Of a stretch of DNA of 64,000 bases, positions 8,676-17,259 are shown in pieces (positions within the stretch are counted from its first letter, which is position 1; every line of letters starts with the position of its first letter). Both the position numbers and the translations under genes were made by a program. This DNA comes from Collinsella sp. AM34-10. Lineage in GTDB: Bacteria > Actinomycetota > Coriobacteriia > Coriobacteriales > Coriobacteriaceae. The notes beneath the pieces are model-generated. The model searched no databases. It saw only the letters and a list, made by a program, of their open reading frames with translations, and was not told the origin of the DNA. Where the stretch lies: positions 62,382 to 126,381 of the forward strand of contig NZ_QSIL01000007.1 of assembly GCF_003469185.1 (NCBI RefSeq), read 5' to 3'.

Positions 8676-9347
8676 ATGCCGCTGATCTATATCGTTGAGG
8701 ACGACGAGACCATCCGTCGCGAGCTCGCCGACATCCTCGCCCGTGCCGGTTTTGGGGTTGAGGCCTGCGGATCGTTCGAGCACGTCTCGCGCGATATTCT
8801 CGCCGCCGCGCCCGACCTGGTGCTGCTCGACCTGACGCTTCCCGTCAAGGACGGCCAGCATATCTGCCACGAGGTTCGCCGCGAATCCGAGGTTCCCATC
8901 ATCGTCCTCACGTCTCGCACGACCGAGATCGACGAGGTCATGGCCATGACGCTCGGCGCGGACGACTTTGTTCCCAAGCCCTACAGCGCCCGTGTGCTCG
9001 TGGCGCGCATCAATGCCTTGCTGCGTCGCACCGCAGCGGCGGGCGAGTGCAGCACGCTCGTCCACAAGGGACTGGAGCTCGACCTCGCCCGCTCCATGGT
9101 CACCAACATGCAAACCGGCACCAGTACCGAGCTCACCAAAAACGAGCTGCGTATCCTCTCGCTGCTTTTGAGCCGTGCGGGCAAGATCGTTTCGCGCTCG
9201 GCCATCATGCAGGACCTGTGGGACTCCGATACCTTCGTGGACGACAATACGCTCACCGTCAACATCAACCGCCTGCGTACTACGCTCGAAAAAATCGGCA
9301 TCAAGGGATATCTGACCACGCACCGCGGCCAGGGCTATTCGGTCTAG
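8676..9347 (+). CDS. OmpR-family response regulator (Bce-like)
   Basis: ATG 8676 has GAGGGGAG upstream; an in-frame extension to 8547 lacks RBS and homology. 223 aa. Receiver domain 1-115: acidic pocket EDD (8-10), phospho-acceptor Asp52 in LVLLDLTLP, Thr/Ser in VLTSR, Lys in VPKPYSA. C-terminal winged helix ~125-223 with LTKNELRILSLLLS and the ending YLTTHRGQGYSV. It is the DNA-binding partner of the kinase 9 bp downstream. The pairing suggests response to a cell-envelope stress, but no transporter is nearby. Confidence 0.93.
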   Translation: MPLIYIVEDDETIRRELADILARAGFGVEACGSFEHVSRDILAAAPDLVLLDLTLPVKDGQHICHEVRRESEVPIIVLTSRTTEIDEVMAMTLGADDFVPKPYSARVLVARINALLRRTAAAGECSTLVHKGLELDLARSMVTNMQTGTSTELTKNELRILSLLLSRAGKIVSRSAIMQDLWDSDTFVDDNTLTVNINRLRTTLEKIGIKGYLTTHRGQGYSV

Positions 9348-9356
9348 GGGCCGGTC

Positions 9357-10400
9357 ATGTCGTTTGCCAAGTTTTTTAAAGATGCACTGCTTCCCGTCGC
9401 CGTGTGGACGTGCGGCGTGCTGCTGAGCTGCTTTGTGCTGACGGTCGCTGGCGCTTCCGTTTCTATCGTGGTCGTGGCGGTCTGCGTGTCCTTTGTCTTT
9501 GGCATGCTCGGCATTGTGATCGAGTACGCGCGCCGTCGCCGTTTTCTGCGTCAGCTGGAGCGTGCGGCCGAGGAGCTCGAGAGTCCCGCATGGGTGCAGG
9601 AGATGGTGCAATGCCCGACCTATGCCGAGGGCGAGCTCGAGTACGAGGTCTTGCGTCGCGTGGGCAAAGCTGCTTGCGACGAGGTTGCCGAAGGCCGGCG
9701 TCAGACCGATGACTATCGCGACTATATCGAGAGCTGGGTCCACGAGGCCAAGCTGCCCCTGGCGGCGGCCCACCTGATTTTGGAAAACCTGGACGGCAGC
9801 GAAGACGACCTGTCGCGCGTGGATGACCTGGGCCGTGAGCTGGCTCGCGTGGAGCGCTATATCGACCAGGCACTGTACTACGCGCGCTCGGAAGTCGTGG
9901 AGCGGGACTACCTGATTCGCCGCTGGGATCTCAAGACCTTGGTGACGGGCGCGATTAAAGCCAACGCGCGCGAGCTCATCGCGGCGCACGTGGCCCCGGT
10001 GTGCGAGAACCTCGACTTTGAGGTCTTTACCGACGAGAAGTGGCTCGAGTTTATCTTGGGGCAGCTCATCCAGAACAGCATTAAATACGCGTGCGAGGAC
10101 GGCGCGAAGATCGTGTTTTCGGGCGCGTTGCTGGACGAGGGTCTGGCGAGTGAGCGCATTGAGCTCACTGTTGCCGATAACGGCTGCGGCGTGAGTGCGG
10201 CAGACCTGCCACGCGTGTTCGAGAAGGGCTTTACCGGCGACAACGGCCGCACCACCAAGCGCGCAACGGGCATCGGCCTCTATCTGGTGGCACGCCTGTG
10301 CTCCAAGATGGGCATCGACGTCACCGCGGCATCCGATTCCGGCGAAGGCTTTGTTGTCACGTTTGCCTTCTCAACCAACAAGTTCCAATACTTTGAGTAG
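9357..10400 (+). CDS. Sensor histidine kinase, intramembrane-sensing type
   Basis: 347 aa. Two adjacent membrane helices at the N-terminus (~10-55) with almost no extracellular loop, then a linker and H-box ESWVHEAKLPL with phospho-acceptor His129 (form WVHExKxPL, typical of BceS/GraS-like kinases). ATPase motifs: N-box QLIQNSIKYA, G1 VADNGCGV, F-box VFEKGFTG, G2 GIGLYLVARL. Such kinases usually sense through a BceAB-type ABC transporter for antimicrobial peptides; none is present in this window, so the partner is elsewhere or the system differs. Operonic with the regulator. Confidence 0.92.
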   Translation: MSFAKFFKDALLPVAVWTCGVLLSCFVLTVAGASVSIVVVAVCVSFVFGMLGIVIEYARRRRFLRQLERAAEELESPAWVQEMVQCPTYAEGELEYEVLRRVGKAACDEVAEGRRQTDDYRDYIESWVHEAKLPLAAAHLILENLDGSEDDLSRVDDLGRELARVERYIDQALYYARSEVVERDYLIRRWDLKTLVTGAIKANARELIAAHVAPVCENLDFEVFTDEKWLEFILGQLIQNSIKYACEDGAKIVFSGALLDEGLASERIELTVADNGCGVSAADLPRVFEKGFTGDNGRTTKRATGIGLYLVARLCSKMGIDVTAASDSGEGFVVTFAFSTNKFQYFE

Positions 10401-10465
10401 TCAGCCCGTATAGCGTAGACGTTCAGGATCTTCCCATTTAAGAAGAAATCAGGCTTTTCGGCAGC

Positions 10466-10566
10466 TATATTCCCGAACGGGAACATTGCTAATGTAGTCA
10501 ACACTATATTCCCGTACATGAACATAGTGCTACAGTTTTATACTATGTTCACGGGCAGGAATATAG
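10466..10566. promoter_or_regulatory. Three evenly spaced operators upstream of hipBA
   Basis: Three 23-bp imperfect palindromes start at 10466, 10505 and 10544, exactly 39 bp apart. Each reads about TATRTTCMCG-n-GGAAYATA (site 1 TATATTCCCG...GGGAACATTG; site 3 TATGTTCACG...AGGAATATAG). The last ends 11 bp before the hipB start and next to its RBS. They are the expected autoregulatory sites for HipB; the binding itself is inferred. Confidence 0.7.
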
Positions 10567-10577
10567 CTGGAGGCGTT

Positions 10578-10868
10578 ATGAGAACGGTGACAACGATTAA
10601 AAAGCTGGATGGGCGCGTCAAGCTCAAACCGTCGGAAGCCGCTTTCTCGGAGCGCACGGTTTTCGATCCCTCTGAGATAGGGAAGGCCCTTAGGCTCAGA
10701 AGGCGTGAGCTCGGCTTGACTCAACGTGACGTCGCGACTATGACGGGTCGCAGCCTTCGTGTGATTGGTGATATCGAACGGGGGCGGACAACGGTCGAAA
10801 TTGGTGTCATTTTCGATTACGCCTCCATCGTGGATATTGATTTTATTCTGAAGGTGAGGGGGAAGTAA
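10578..10868 (+). CDS. hipB: HipB-type antitoxin, HTH DNA-binding
   Basis: 96 aa from ATG 10578 (TGGAGG 6 nt upstream). A short N-terminal arm is followed by a Cro/C1-type helix-turn-helix (~35-75): IGKALRLRRRELGLTQRDVATMTG then SLRVIGDIERGR (only key parts matter: LGLTQ and the recognition helix). The C-terminus ends DFILKVRGK. The stop overlaps the hipA start (TAATG), the standard antitoxin-toxin arrangement. It should bind and neutralise HipA and repress the operon through the three upstream palindromes. The pair is less GC-rich than its neighbours, in line with acquisition. Confidence 0.88.
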   Translation: MRTVTTIKKLDGRVKLKPSEAAFSERTVFDPSEIGKALRLRRRELGLTQRDVATMTGRSLRVIGDIERGRTTVEIGVIFDYASIVDIDFILKVRGK

Positions 10869-12160
10869 TGGATGGCACGCTGTTCGTTCACCGTGAGTTT
10901 AATGGGTCTTACCAGCTGGTCGGCATATTGGAGGAAAATGCGGGGTTTCCGATATTCACCTATAGCCCCAAATATCTCGAGAGCGGTGATGCGGCGCCGA
11001 TTTCGATCTCGCTGCCGTTGACGGCCGAGACATTTAGTCCGGACGCAACGGGTTCCTTTTTCTCCGGCATTATTCCGGAGGGGCAGCTCAACAGGGACCT
11101 TGAGAAAAGGGCGCGAGCGGAACGCGGAGATTACTTCAAGGTACTCGATTTGGTCCGCGATGAACCCGTCGGCGCCCTGGTTCTGACGCGAGAGCCTTCG
11201 GGCGACAGCCTCGAAATGGACTATGAAGAGATAGGTGCGGAACAGCTAAGCGGGCTGGCATACGCACCGGCGGAGGTTGCTTTTGATTTAGCGCTAGAGA
11301 GTCGAATCTCCCTTGCAGGTGCTCAGGCGAAGATCGGTCTCTACCATACGGGCGATGACCCATGTGGTGGATGGTACCTGCCTCATGGAGCGGCTCCATC
11401 CACGCACATTCTCAAGGCGGGGTCGAAAACGTTCCCGGGCGAGACAGTGTGCGAAGCGATGTGCGTGAGAGCCGCCTCTCTGATGGACCTATCGGCCGAA
11501 GAGTGTTTTCTTATCCGAGTTGAGGATGCCGAGCCAATTATCGCCGTGAAGCGATTTGACCGAGTAACGTCTGATGCCGGACGCTCGGTTGACGGATTGC
11601 CAATTCCATACCGTTTGCATCAGGAAGATGTTTGTCAGGCCAAGGGCGTCTCGCGTGAGCTTAAATATGAGCCGACGGGCGTCAATTACCTGGGGCTTAT
11701 CGTCGATGCGGTGCGAAGGGCGTCGACGAATCAAATGGAGGACAGGTTCCTTGTCGGCTATAACCAGCTGTTCGACTATGCCGTAGGTAACTGTGATAAC
11801 CATCTAAAGAACTGGTCGCTCGTATGGGACGAAAGTTGGAAGCAGGTGAGGTTGGCGCCGCTCTATGACGTGCTGTGCACAACGGTTTACCCCAGTCTCG
11901 TTCGTGAGATGGGCGTCTCGTTTGGTGGGAGCCGCAAGATTGACGAAGTAACGCGCGGGTCGGTGATGAGCCAAATGATTGGGGCGGGTTTGCCCGGGGG
12001 AATTGTCGCCGGAATGATTGCTGATACCTGCAATGAGGTTCCAGACGCGCTAAGAGACGCCGCGCGCGGTCTCAAAGAAGAGGGTTTTCCCGAAGCGGAG
12101 GTAATGTTCGAGAAGATCATTCCAGAAGTGCAAGCTCGTCTAAGCAGGATCGCCTTATAG
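10868..12160 (+). CDS. hipA: HipA-type serine/threonine kinase toxin
   Basis: 430 aa, the usual length. N-subdomain 1 with FSGIIPEGQLNRDLEKRA; ISLAGAQAKIGLY forms the Gly-rich loop that in E. coli HipA carries Ser150 (here the serine is shifted or lost: SLAGAQAK); THILKAGSKTFPG binds ATP; LHQEDVCQAKG is the family signature; GNCDNHLKNWSL holds the catalytic Asp; LAPLYDVLCT holds the metal-binding Asp. HipA kinases phosphorylate tRNA synthetases and cause growth arrest. All core residues appear present, so it looks functional. An 11-bp-stem terminator follows. Confidence 0.9.
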   Translation: MDGTLFVHREFNGSYQLVGILEENAGFPIFTYSPKYLESGDAAPISISLPLTAETFSPDATGSFFSGIIPEGQLNRDLEKRARAERGDYFKVLDLVRDEPVGALVLTREPSGDSLEMDYEEIGAEQLSGLAYAPAEVAFDLALESRISLAGAQAKIGLYHTGDDPCGGWYLPHGAAPSTHILKAGSKTFPGETVCEAMCVRAASLMDLSAEECFLIRVEDAEPIIAVKRFDRVTSDAGRSVDGLPIPYRLHQEDVCQAKGVSRELKYEPTGVNYLGLIVDAVRRASTNQMEDRFLVGYNQLFDYAVGNCDNHLKNWSLVWDESWKQVRLAPLYDVLCTTVYPSLVREMGVSFGGSRKIDEVTRGSVMSQMIGAGLPGGIVAGMIADTCNEVPDALRDAARGLKEEGFPEAEVMFEKIIPEVQARLSRIAL

Positions 12161-12185
12161 TAAAAACGTGCCATCCCAAACAAAA

Positions 12186-12219
12186 CGTGCCGCCCCAAAC
12201 GGGGCGGCACGCCATTTTT
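12186..12219 (+). terminator. Rho-independent terminator of hipBA
   Basis: CGTGCCGCCCC (12186-12196) pairs perfectly with 12201-12211 around AAAC, followed by a T-run. Confidence 0.85.
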
Positions 12220-12252
12220 CTATCAGACAACTCGCTGAAGTAAGGCTGCGAA

Positions 12253-12345
12253 GGCCGCGAGGCCGGGAGGGGTTTCCTAAGGGCACATCCCGCAGCCGCG
12301 AAGCGGCGAGGACGTGCCTGTGGAAACCCCGCAGGCCCCGCGGCC
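12253..12345. repeat. Long imperfect intergenic hairpin
   Basis: About 93 nt: GGCCGCG...GGCC pairs with GGCC..CGCGGCC, then GGGGTTTCC with GGAAACCCC, GGCACATCC with GGACGTGCC, and GCAGCCGC with GCGGCG. It fills the gap between convergent hipA and the stress protein and has no T-run. Confidence 0.65.
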
Positions 12346-12358
12346 GGTGGGAGCAACG

Positions 12359-12796
12359 CTACTTTACGACCAAGATGTCGCAGTCCGTATTGCGCAGCAG
12401 GAACGTCGAAATCGAACCCAGGAGCGCGTACTTGATCGAGGACAGGCCGCGTGCGCCGCAGAGTACCAGGTCGGGCTTGACCACGTCGAGCATCTCGTCT
12501 TTGAGCGTCTCGCGAATACGGCCGGCGCGAATCATGACCTCGACCTCGGGAATGTCGGGATTGGCCTTGGCCTCTTCGAGCTGCTTGGCGATGGAGTTCT
12601 TAAATGCCTCCTCCAGTCCGTTGACCAGATCGACCGGATAGGAACCAGCGCTCTCGAGTGCCGTGGAATCGATAACGTGGCCGATGATTAGCTTGGCGCC
12701 GTTGTTCGCGGCGACCTTGATGGCGCGTGCGAGCACAAAATCCTGCTGCTCAGTACCGTCGAGTGAAACAAATACCTTGGTGTAGCCCTCGTTCAT
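12359..12796 (-). CDS. Universal stress protein, UspA family
   Basis: 145 aa single UspA domain. N-terminal VFVSLDGTEQQDFVLARAI holds the ATP-contacting Asp; the C-terminus has the ATP-binding pattern G-x2-G-x9-G(S): LCGARGLSSIKYALLGSIS, ending CDILVVK. This is the nucleotide-binding type of UspA. Function beyond stress survival is not deducible. Its ATG is preceded by AAGGAGG, and it is divergent from uppP with a 247-bp shared upstream region. Confidence 0.92.
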   Translation of the reverse strand: MNEGYTKVFVSLDGTEQQDFVLARAIKVAANNGAKLIIGHVIDSTALESAGSYPVDLVNGLEEAFKNSIAKQLEEAKANPDIPEVEVMIRAGRIRETLKDEMLDVVKPDLVLCGARGLSSIKYALLGSISTFLLRNTDCDILVVK

Positions 12797-13043
12797 GGTT
12801 TCCTCCTTGGTCTATCGCACGGGCGTGGGGCTCGTGCATCGGGCGGGCGCGGATGCGTGGCCGCCGGACACTTTATCTTGTTGCAGTTATACCCAAGGAT
12901 TTGGGTTTGACCGCTCGCAATTCTGTGAACGGGCGAGTTTTTTGGTAAGGGTAGGCGCAGGCGCGCCGCCAACGGTTGATAATGGGACATCGCCCGCACC
13001 GTCCGCAGAACAATATCGGCGGGTGTCTAACGAGGGGGTCCCT

Positions 13044-14018
13044 TTGGATATCATTGAGCTTCTAAAATCTGCCTTCATGGGCCTGGTCGAGGGCATCACC
13101 GAATGGCTGCCTGTTTCGTCGACCGGTCACATGATCTTGGTGGACGAGTTCGTCAAGATGAACGTGAGCGAGACGTTCTGGAATATGTTCCTGGTCGTGA
13201 TTCAGCTTGGCGCCATTTTGGCCGTCTGCGTTTTGTTCTTCTACGACCTCAACCCGTTTTCTCCCAGCAAGGGCAAGGAGGGCCGTCGCGACACCTGGGT
13301 GCTATGGGGCAAGATTGTGCTCGGCTGCATTCCCGCCGCGGCGATCGGTCTGCCGCTCAACGACTGGATGGAGGAGCATTTCTACAATGCTCCCGTCGTG
13401 GCGCTGGCGCTCATTGTGTACGGCGTGCTGTTTATCGTGATCGAGAACTGGCGCGCGAACAAGCGCGACCAGGCTGCTCTTGCCGGTTCGTTTGGTTCGC
13501 GTGCCGTGGTGGTGGGCGGACGCCCCGCCGGCGCGCATTTTGCCGCGCCCGCTGCGGCTGCCGCTTCAGATGATGACGATAACCTTGACTTTGGCTCCAT
13601 CACTACGCTCGAGGATCTGAGCTGGAAGACCGCGCTGGGTATCGGTTGCTTCCAGGTGCTTTCGCTGATTCCGGGCACATCGCGCTCCGGCTCCACCATC
13701 ATCGGCGGCCTGCTACTGGGCTGCACGCGCTCGGTGGCGTCTAAGTTCACGTTCTTCCTAGCCATTCCCGTCATGTTTGGTGCGAGTGCGCTCAAGCTGG
13801 TCAAGTACTTTATTAAGGGCGGCACGTTCGGCACCAACGAAATCGCCATCCTGGGCGTGGGCTGCGTCGTCGCCTTTGTGGTGTCGCTCATTGCCATCAA
13901 GTGGCTTATGGGCTTCGTGCGCCGTCACGACTTCAAGTGCTTCGGCGTCTACCGCATCATCCTGGGCATCGTGGTGCTCGCGTACTTCTTTGTCCTGGAG
14001 CCTATGCTCGGCCTGTAA
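13044..14018 (+). CDS. uppP: Undecaprenyl-diphosphatase
   Basis: Recycles the C55 lipid carrier for peptidoglycan synthesis by removing one phosphate from undecaprenyl-PP; integral membrane. Start TTG 13044, placed 5 nt after GAGGGGG and giving the conserved N-terminus; upstream open frame rejected. 324 aa, longer than E. coli UppP (273). Seen: GLVEGITEWLPVSSTGH and LIPGTSRSGSTI, the two catalytic signatures. The extra length is a ~50-residue Ala/Asp-rich hydrophilic insertion (around residues 150-195) between membrane helices. BacA-type proteins can confer bacitracin tolerance. Followed by a strong terminator. Confidence 0.94.
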   Translation: MDIIELLKSAFMGLVEGITEWLPVSSTGHMILVDEFVKMNVSETFWNMFLVVIQLGAILAVCVLFFYDLNPFSPSKGKEGRRDTWVLWGKIVLGCIPAAAIGLPLNDWMEEHFYNAPVVALALIVYGVLFIVIENWRANKRDQAALAGSFGSRAVVVGGRPAGAHFAAPAAAAASDDDDNLDFGSITTLEDLSWKTALGIGCFQVLSLIPGTSRSGSTIIGGLLLGCTRSVASKFTFFLAIPVMFGASALKLVKYFIKGGTFGTNEIAILGVGCVVAFVVSLIAIKWLMGFVRRHDFKCFGVYRIILGIVVLAYFFVLEPMLGL

Positions 14019-14062
14019 CTTGGTTGACGCTGCGCGGCGACCAGAGCGACAACTTGTCATTC

Positions 14063-14104
14063 AAAGGGGGTGGCATGACCAAAAGGTCTATGCCGCCCCC
14101 TTTT
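14063..14104 (+). terminator. Rho-independent terminator of uppP
   Basis: AAAGGGGGTGGCAT (14063-14076) pairs with ATGCCGCCCCCTTT (14090-14103), one G-U pair, then TTTTC. Confidence 0.85.
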
Positions 14105-14179
14105 CATGCCAATTTGTTCGCTCTGGCCGCCGCTCGCTGCTGCTGTCATGACATCGGCGGTTTCGTGATTGTCAATAGA

Positions 14180-14212
14180 TTGGTGCAAAGCAACCTGACC
14201 CCAATGCACCAA
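14180..14212. repeat. GGGGTC-core foot-hairpin repeat
   Basis: Perfect 8-bp feet TTGGTGCA (14180-14187) and TGCACCAA (14205-14212) flank the 17-nt core AAGCAACCTGACCCCAA, a variant of the GGGGAC core seen elsewhere in the window. It lies in the 333-bp uppP-pcrA gap, which also has a TATACT hexamer at 14284-14289 as likely pcrA -10. Confidence 0.7.
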
Positions 14213-14351
14213 ATTCGCTGGGGCGGGCCTGACGGTGGCGCACGGAGTCGTGGTGTGATTTGCGTCGGTGTCCGCGCGGCTCGGTATACTGGTACGGCTC
14301 AAACTATGGCGCCGCCCGCAGGCGCGCCGTCCGTCAGATGAGGAGTCGCCC

Positions 14352-17252
14352 ATGACCCAGCCCCTGCCCTGGGAAAAGAACGCCGCGGTACCCGTACCGC
14401 CCGCGCCGGAACCCGTGCCGCTCGATGCATACACCGCCCCTGCTGCGCCGGAGCCCGAGCTCGTTCCGCTCGACATCTACGACGCTCCCGCGCCGGCGCC
14501 CAAGCCCGCCAAACCGCTCGTCGACATCGACAGCCTTAATCCCGCCCAGCGCGAGGCGGTCCTGTCCACCGAGGGCCCGTTGCTGGTGCTCGCCGGCGCC
14601 GGCTCGGGCAAGACCCGCGTCTTGACCTTCCGCATCGCACATATGCTCGGCGACCTGGGTGTTAAGCCTTGGCAGGTTCTTGCCATTACGTTTACCAACA
14701 AGGCCGCGGCAGAGATGCGCGAGCGTCTGGCGGCACTCATTCCCAGCGGCACCCGTGGCATGTGGGTGTGCACCTTCCATGCTATGTGCGTGCGCATGCT
14801 GCGCGAGGACGCCGACCTGTTGGGCTACACCGGCCAGTTCACCATCTACGATGACGATGACTCAAAGCGCATGGTGCGCGACATTATGCAGGCGCTCGGC
14901 ATCGAGCAAAAGCAGTTCCCCATCAACATGATCCGCAGCAAGATTAGCTCGGCCAAAAACGCCATGATCGGCCCCGAGGACATGCTCAAGAGTGCCGATA
15001 GCCCCAACGACAAAAAGGCCGCGCAGGTCTACCTAGAGCTGGAGCGCCGCCTGCGCGCCGCCAATGCGATGGACTTTGACGACCTGCTCGTGCGCGCGCT
15101 CGAGCTGCTGCGCACCCGTCCCGAGGTGCTCGATAAGTACCAAGAGCGCTTCCGCTACATTAGCGTCGACGAGTATCAGGACACCAACCACGTCCAGTAC
15201 GAAATCGCCAACCTGCTGGCCGCTAAGTACCAAAACCTCATGGTCGTGGGCGACGATGACCAGTCCATTTACAGCTGGCGTGGCGCCGACATCACCAACA
15301 TCCTGGACTTTGAGAAGGACTTTAAAAACTGCAAGACCGTCAAGCTGGAGCAGAACTATCGCTCTACGGGTCACATCCTGAGCGCCGCCAACGCCGTGGT
15401 GCGCCACAACTCGCAGCGCAAGGACAAGCGCCTGTTTACGGCCGAGGGCGATGGCGAGAAGATCCAGGCCTTCCAGGCAAGCGATGAGCGCGACGAGGGT
15501 CGCTGGATTGCCGGCGAGATCGAGAAACTGCATGCCAAAGGCACGAGCTACGACGACATCGCCGTGTTCTATCGCACCAACGCCCAGTCGCGTATCCTCG
15601 AAGATATGTTCCTGCGCGCGGGCGTGCCCTACAAGATCGTGGGCGGCACGCGATTCTTCGACCGTGCCGAGATCCGCGACGTCATGGCCTACCTTAAGAT
15701 GATCGTGAACCCGGCCGACGAGATGAGCGTCAAGCGCGTCATCAACACACCTCGCCGCGGCATCGGTTCCACCTCGATCCAAAAGATCGAGCAGCTGGCG
15801 CGCGACAACCGCTGCTCGTTCTTCCAGGCTTGCGAGATCGCGTGTGCCGAAACCGGCATGTTTAGCGCCAAGGTGCGCAACGGCCTGTCGAGCTTTGTGT
15901 CGCTGGTGCGCGAGGGTCGCCGCATGGACGGCGAGCTCAAGGACGTTGTCGAGATGATCGTCGATAAGACGGGCTTGCTGCAGGCGTTTCGCGCCGAGGG
16001 CACCATGGAGTCCGAGAGCCGCGCCGAGAACATCCAGGAATTCCTGGGCGTCGCTGCCGAATTTGAGGAGACGCACGAGGACATCGAGGGTACGCTCGAG
16101 AGCTTGGAAGAGCTGCGCGCAGCCGGTGTTGCCGACGTGCCTGCCGGCGCCGAGCCCGAGCCCGTCGTGGTGAGCGCGCCTGCGCCCGAACCGGGGCCAT
16201 CTGCCCCGGCATCCTCGTTTGAGGCACTCGTCGGCGCGCGCGATGCCGCGGGCTCCAATCCGCTCGATAGCCTGGCTGCTCCGGCGCTGTCTCCGCAGGA
16301 TGCCCTGGCTGCTGCCATCGCGGGCAACGCGTATGCCGCGCCGACGGAGATGCCGGCGGGTGCCGTGCATGCCGACGAGATTGAGCGCACCTACGGTCCG
16401 CTCACCTGTAAGGCGCTGCCGGCACTCATGGAGTGGCTGGCCCTGCGCTCCGACTTGGATTCCCTGGCCGGCGAGACGCATGCCATCACCATGATGACCA
16501 TCCACTCCGCCAAGGGCCTGGAGTTCCCTGCGGTGTTCGTGGCCGGCATGGAGGAGGGCATCTTCCCGCACGTGCACGACTTTGGCGGCAGCGATGACCC
16601 GGGCAAGCTCGAGGAGGAGCGTCGCCTGGCCTACGTTGCCATCACGCGCGCCCGCAAGCGCCTGTTCCTGACCTATGCGGCCACGCGTCGCACCTACGGC
16701 TCGACCTCTGCCAACCCACGCTCGCGCTTTCTCAATGAGATTCCGTTTGAGGATATCGAGTTTAGCGGTATCGGTTCTGCCGGTTTTGAAGGCACGGGCT
16801 GGGAGAAGCGCGGCGACCGTCACGGCACCTTTGGCTCGGGCATGGGTTCGGATATGTATGGCGGCAAGGTGTTTGGCTCGCATACGCGCTCGACCGGCGG
16901 TTCCGGTTCGCGCGGTGGATCGAGCTTTGACGATTTCTGTGGCGGCAGCAGCTACGGGACCGAGCGCCATCGTGGGGTCTCGCCCGACGCCGGCCGTGTT
17001 GCATCGACCTTTGGCTCGGGCGCGCCGCGAGCCAAAAAGCCGTCGTCCAAGGTGTCCCCGACGGTGGAGCGCAAGGTCGATCGCGCCAGCGCATCGCAGG
17101 ACTTTGCCGCGGGCGATACCGTGAGCCATAAGACCTTTGGCACGGGTACCGTGATCTCGGTCGCCGGAGACATGATCGAGGTCCAGTTCGAAAAGACCGG
17201 CCAGACCAAAAAGCTGATGAAGGGCTTTGCGCCGATCGTCAAGCTGTCGTGA
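14352..17252 (+). CDS. pcrA: UvrD/PcrA-type ATP-dependent DNA helicase
   Basis: SF1A 3'-5' helicase for DNA repair and replication-fork maintenance. ATG 14352 follows GAGGAG; 966 aa, well above the ~740 of B. subtilis PcrA. Motifs in order: Q-motif LNPAQREAV, I GAGSGKTR, Ia ITFTNKAAAEMR, II DEYQDTN, III GDDDQSIYSWRGAD, IV RSTGHIL/NYRS, V TIHSAKGLEF, VI VAITRARKRL. Extras: a Pro/Ala/Glu N-terminal arm (~45 aa), a ~100-residue low-complexity Ala/Pro insertion before motif V (about residues 590-690), a Gly/Ser-rich region, and a C-terminal tudor-like domain (VSHKTFGTGTVISV...) that in PcrA contacts RNA polymerase. Confidence 0.95.
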   Translation: MTQPLPWEKNAAVPVPPAPEPVPLDAYTAPAAPEPELVPLDIYDAPAPAPKPAKPLVDIDSLNPAQREAVLSTEGPLLVLAGAGSGKTRVLTFRIAHMLGDLGVKPWQVLAITFTNKAAAEMRERLAALIPSGTRGMWVCTFHAMCVRMLREDADLLGYTGQFTIYDDDDSKRMVRDIMQALGIEQKQFPINMIRSKISSAKNAMIGPEDMLKSADSPNDKKAAQVYLELERRLRAANAMDFDDLLVRALELLRTRPEVLDKYQERFRYISVDEYQDTNHVQYEIANLLAAKYQNLMVVGDDDQSIYSWRGADITNILDFEKDFKNCKTVKLEQNYRSTGHILSAANAVVRHNSQRKDKRLFTAEGDGEKIQAFQASDERDEGRWIAGEIEKLHAKGTSYDDIAVFYRTNAQSRILEDMFLRAGVPYKIVGGTRFFDRAEIRDVMAYLKMIVNPADEMSVKRVINTPRRGIGSTSIQKIEQLARDNRCSFFQACEIACAETGMFSAKVRNGLSSFVSLVREGRRMDGELKDVVEMIVDKTGLLQAFRAEGTMESESRAENIQEFLGVAAEFEETHEDIEGTLESLEELRAAGVADVPAGAEPEPVVVSAPAPEPGPSAPASSFEALVGARDAAGSNPLDSLAAPALSPQDALAAAIAGNAYAAPTEMPAGAVHADEIERTYGPLTCKALPALMEWLALRSDLDSLAGETHAITMMTIHSAKGLEFPAVFVAGMEEGIFPHVHDFGGSDDPGKLEEERRLAYVAITRARKRLFLTYAATRRTYGSTSANPRSRFLNEIPFEDIEFSGIGSAGFEGTGWEKRGDRHGTFGSGMGSDMYGGKVFGSHTRSTGGSGSRGGSSFDDFCGGSSYGTERHRGVSPDAGRVASTFGSGAPRAKKPSSKVSPTVERKVDRASASQDFAAGDTVSHKTFGTGTVISVAGDMIEVQFEKTGQTKKLMKGFAPIVKLS

Positions 17253-17259
17253 TTCCGGC

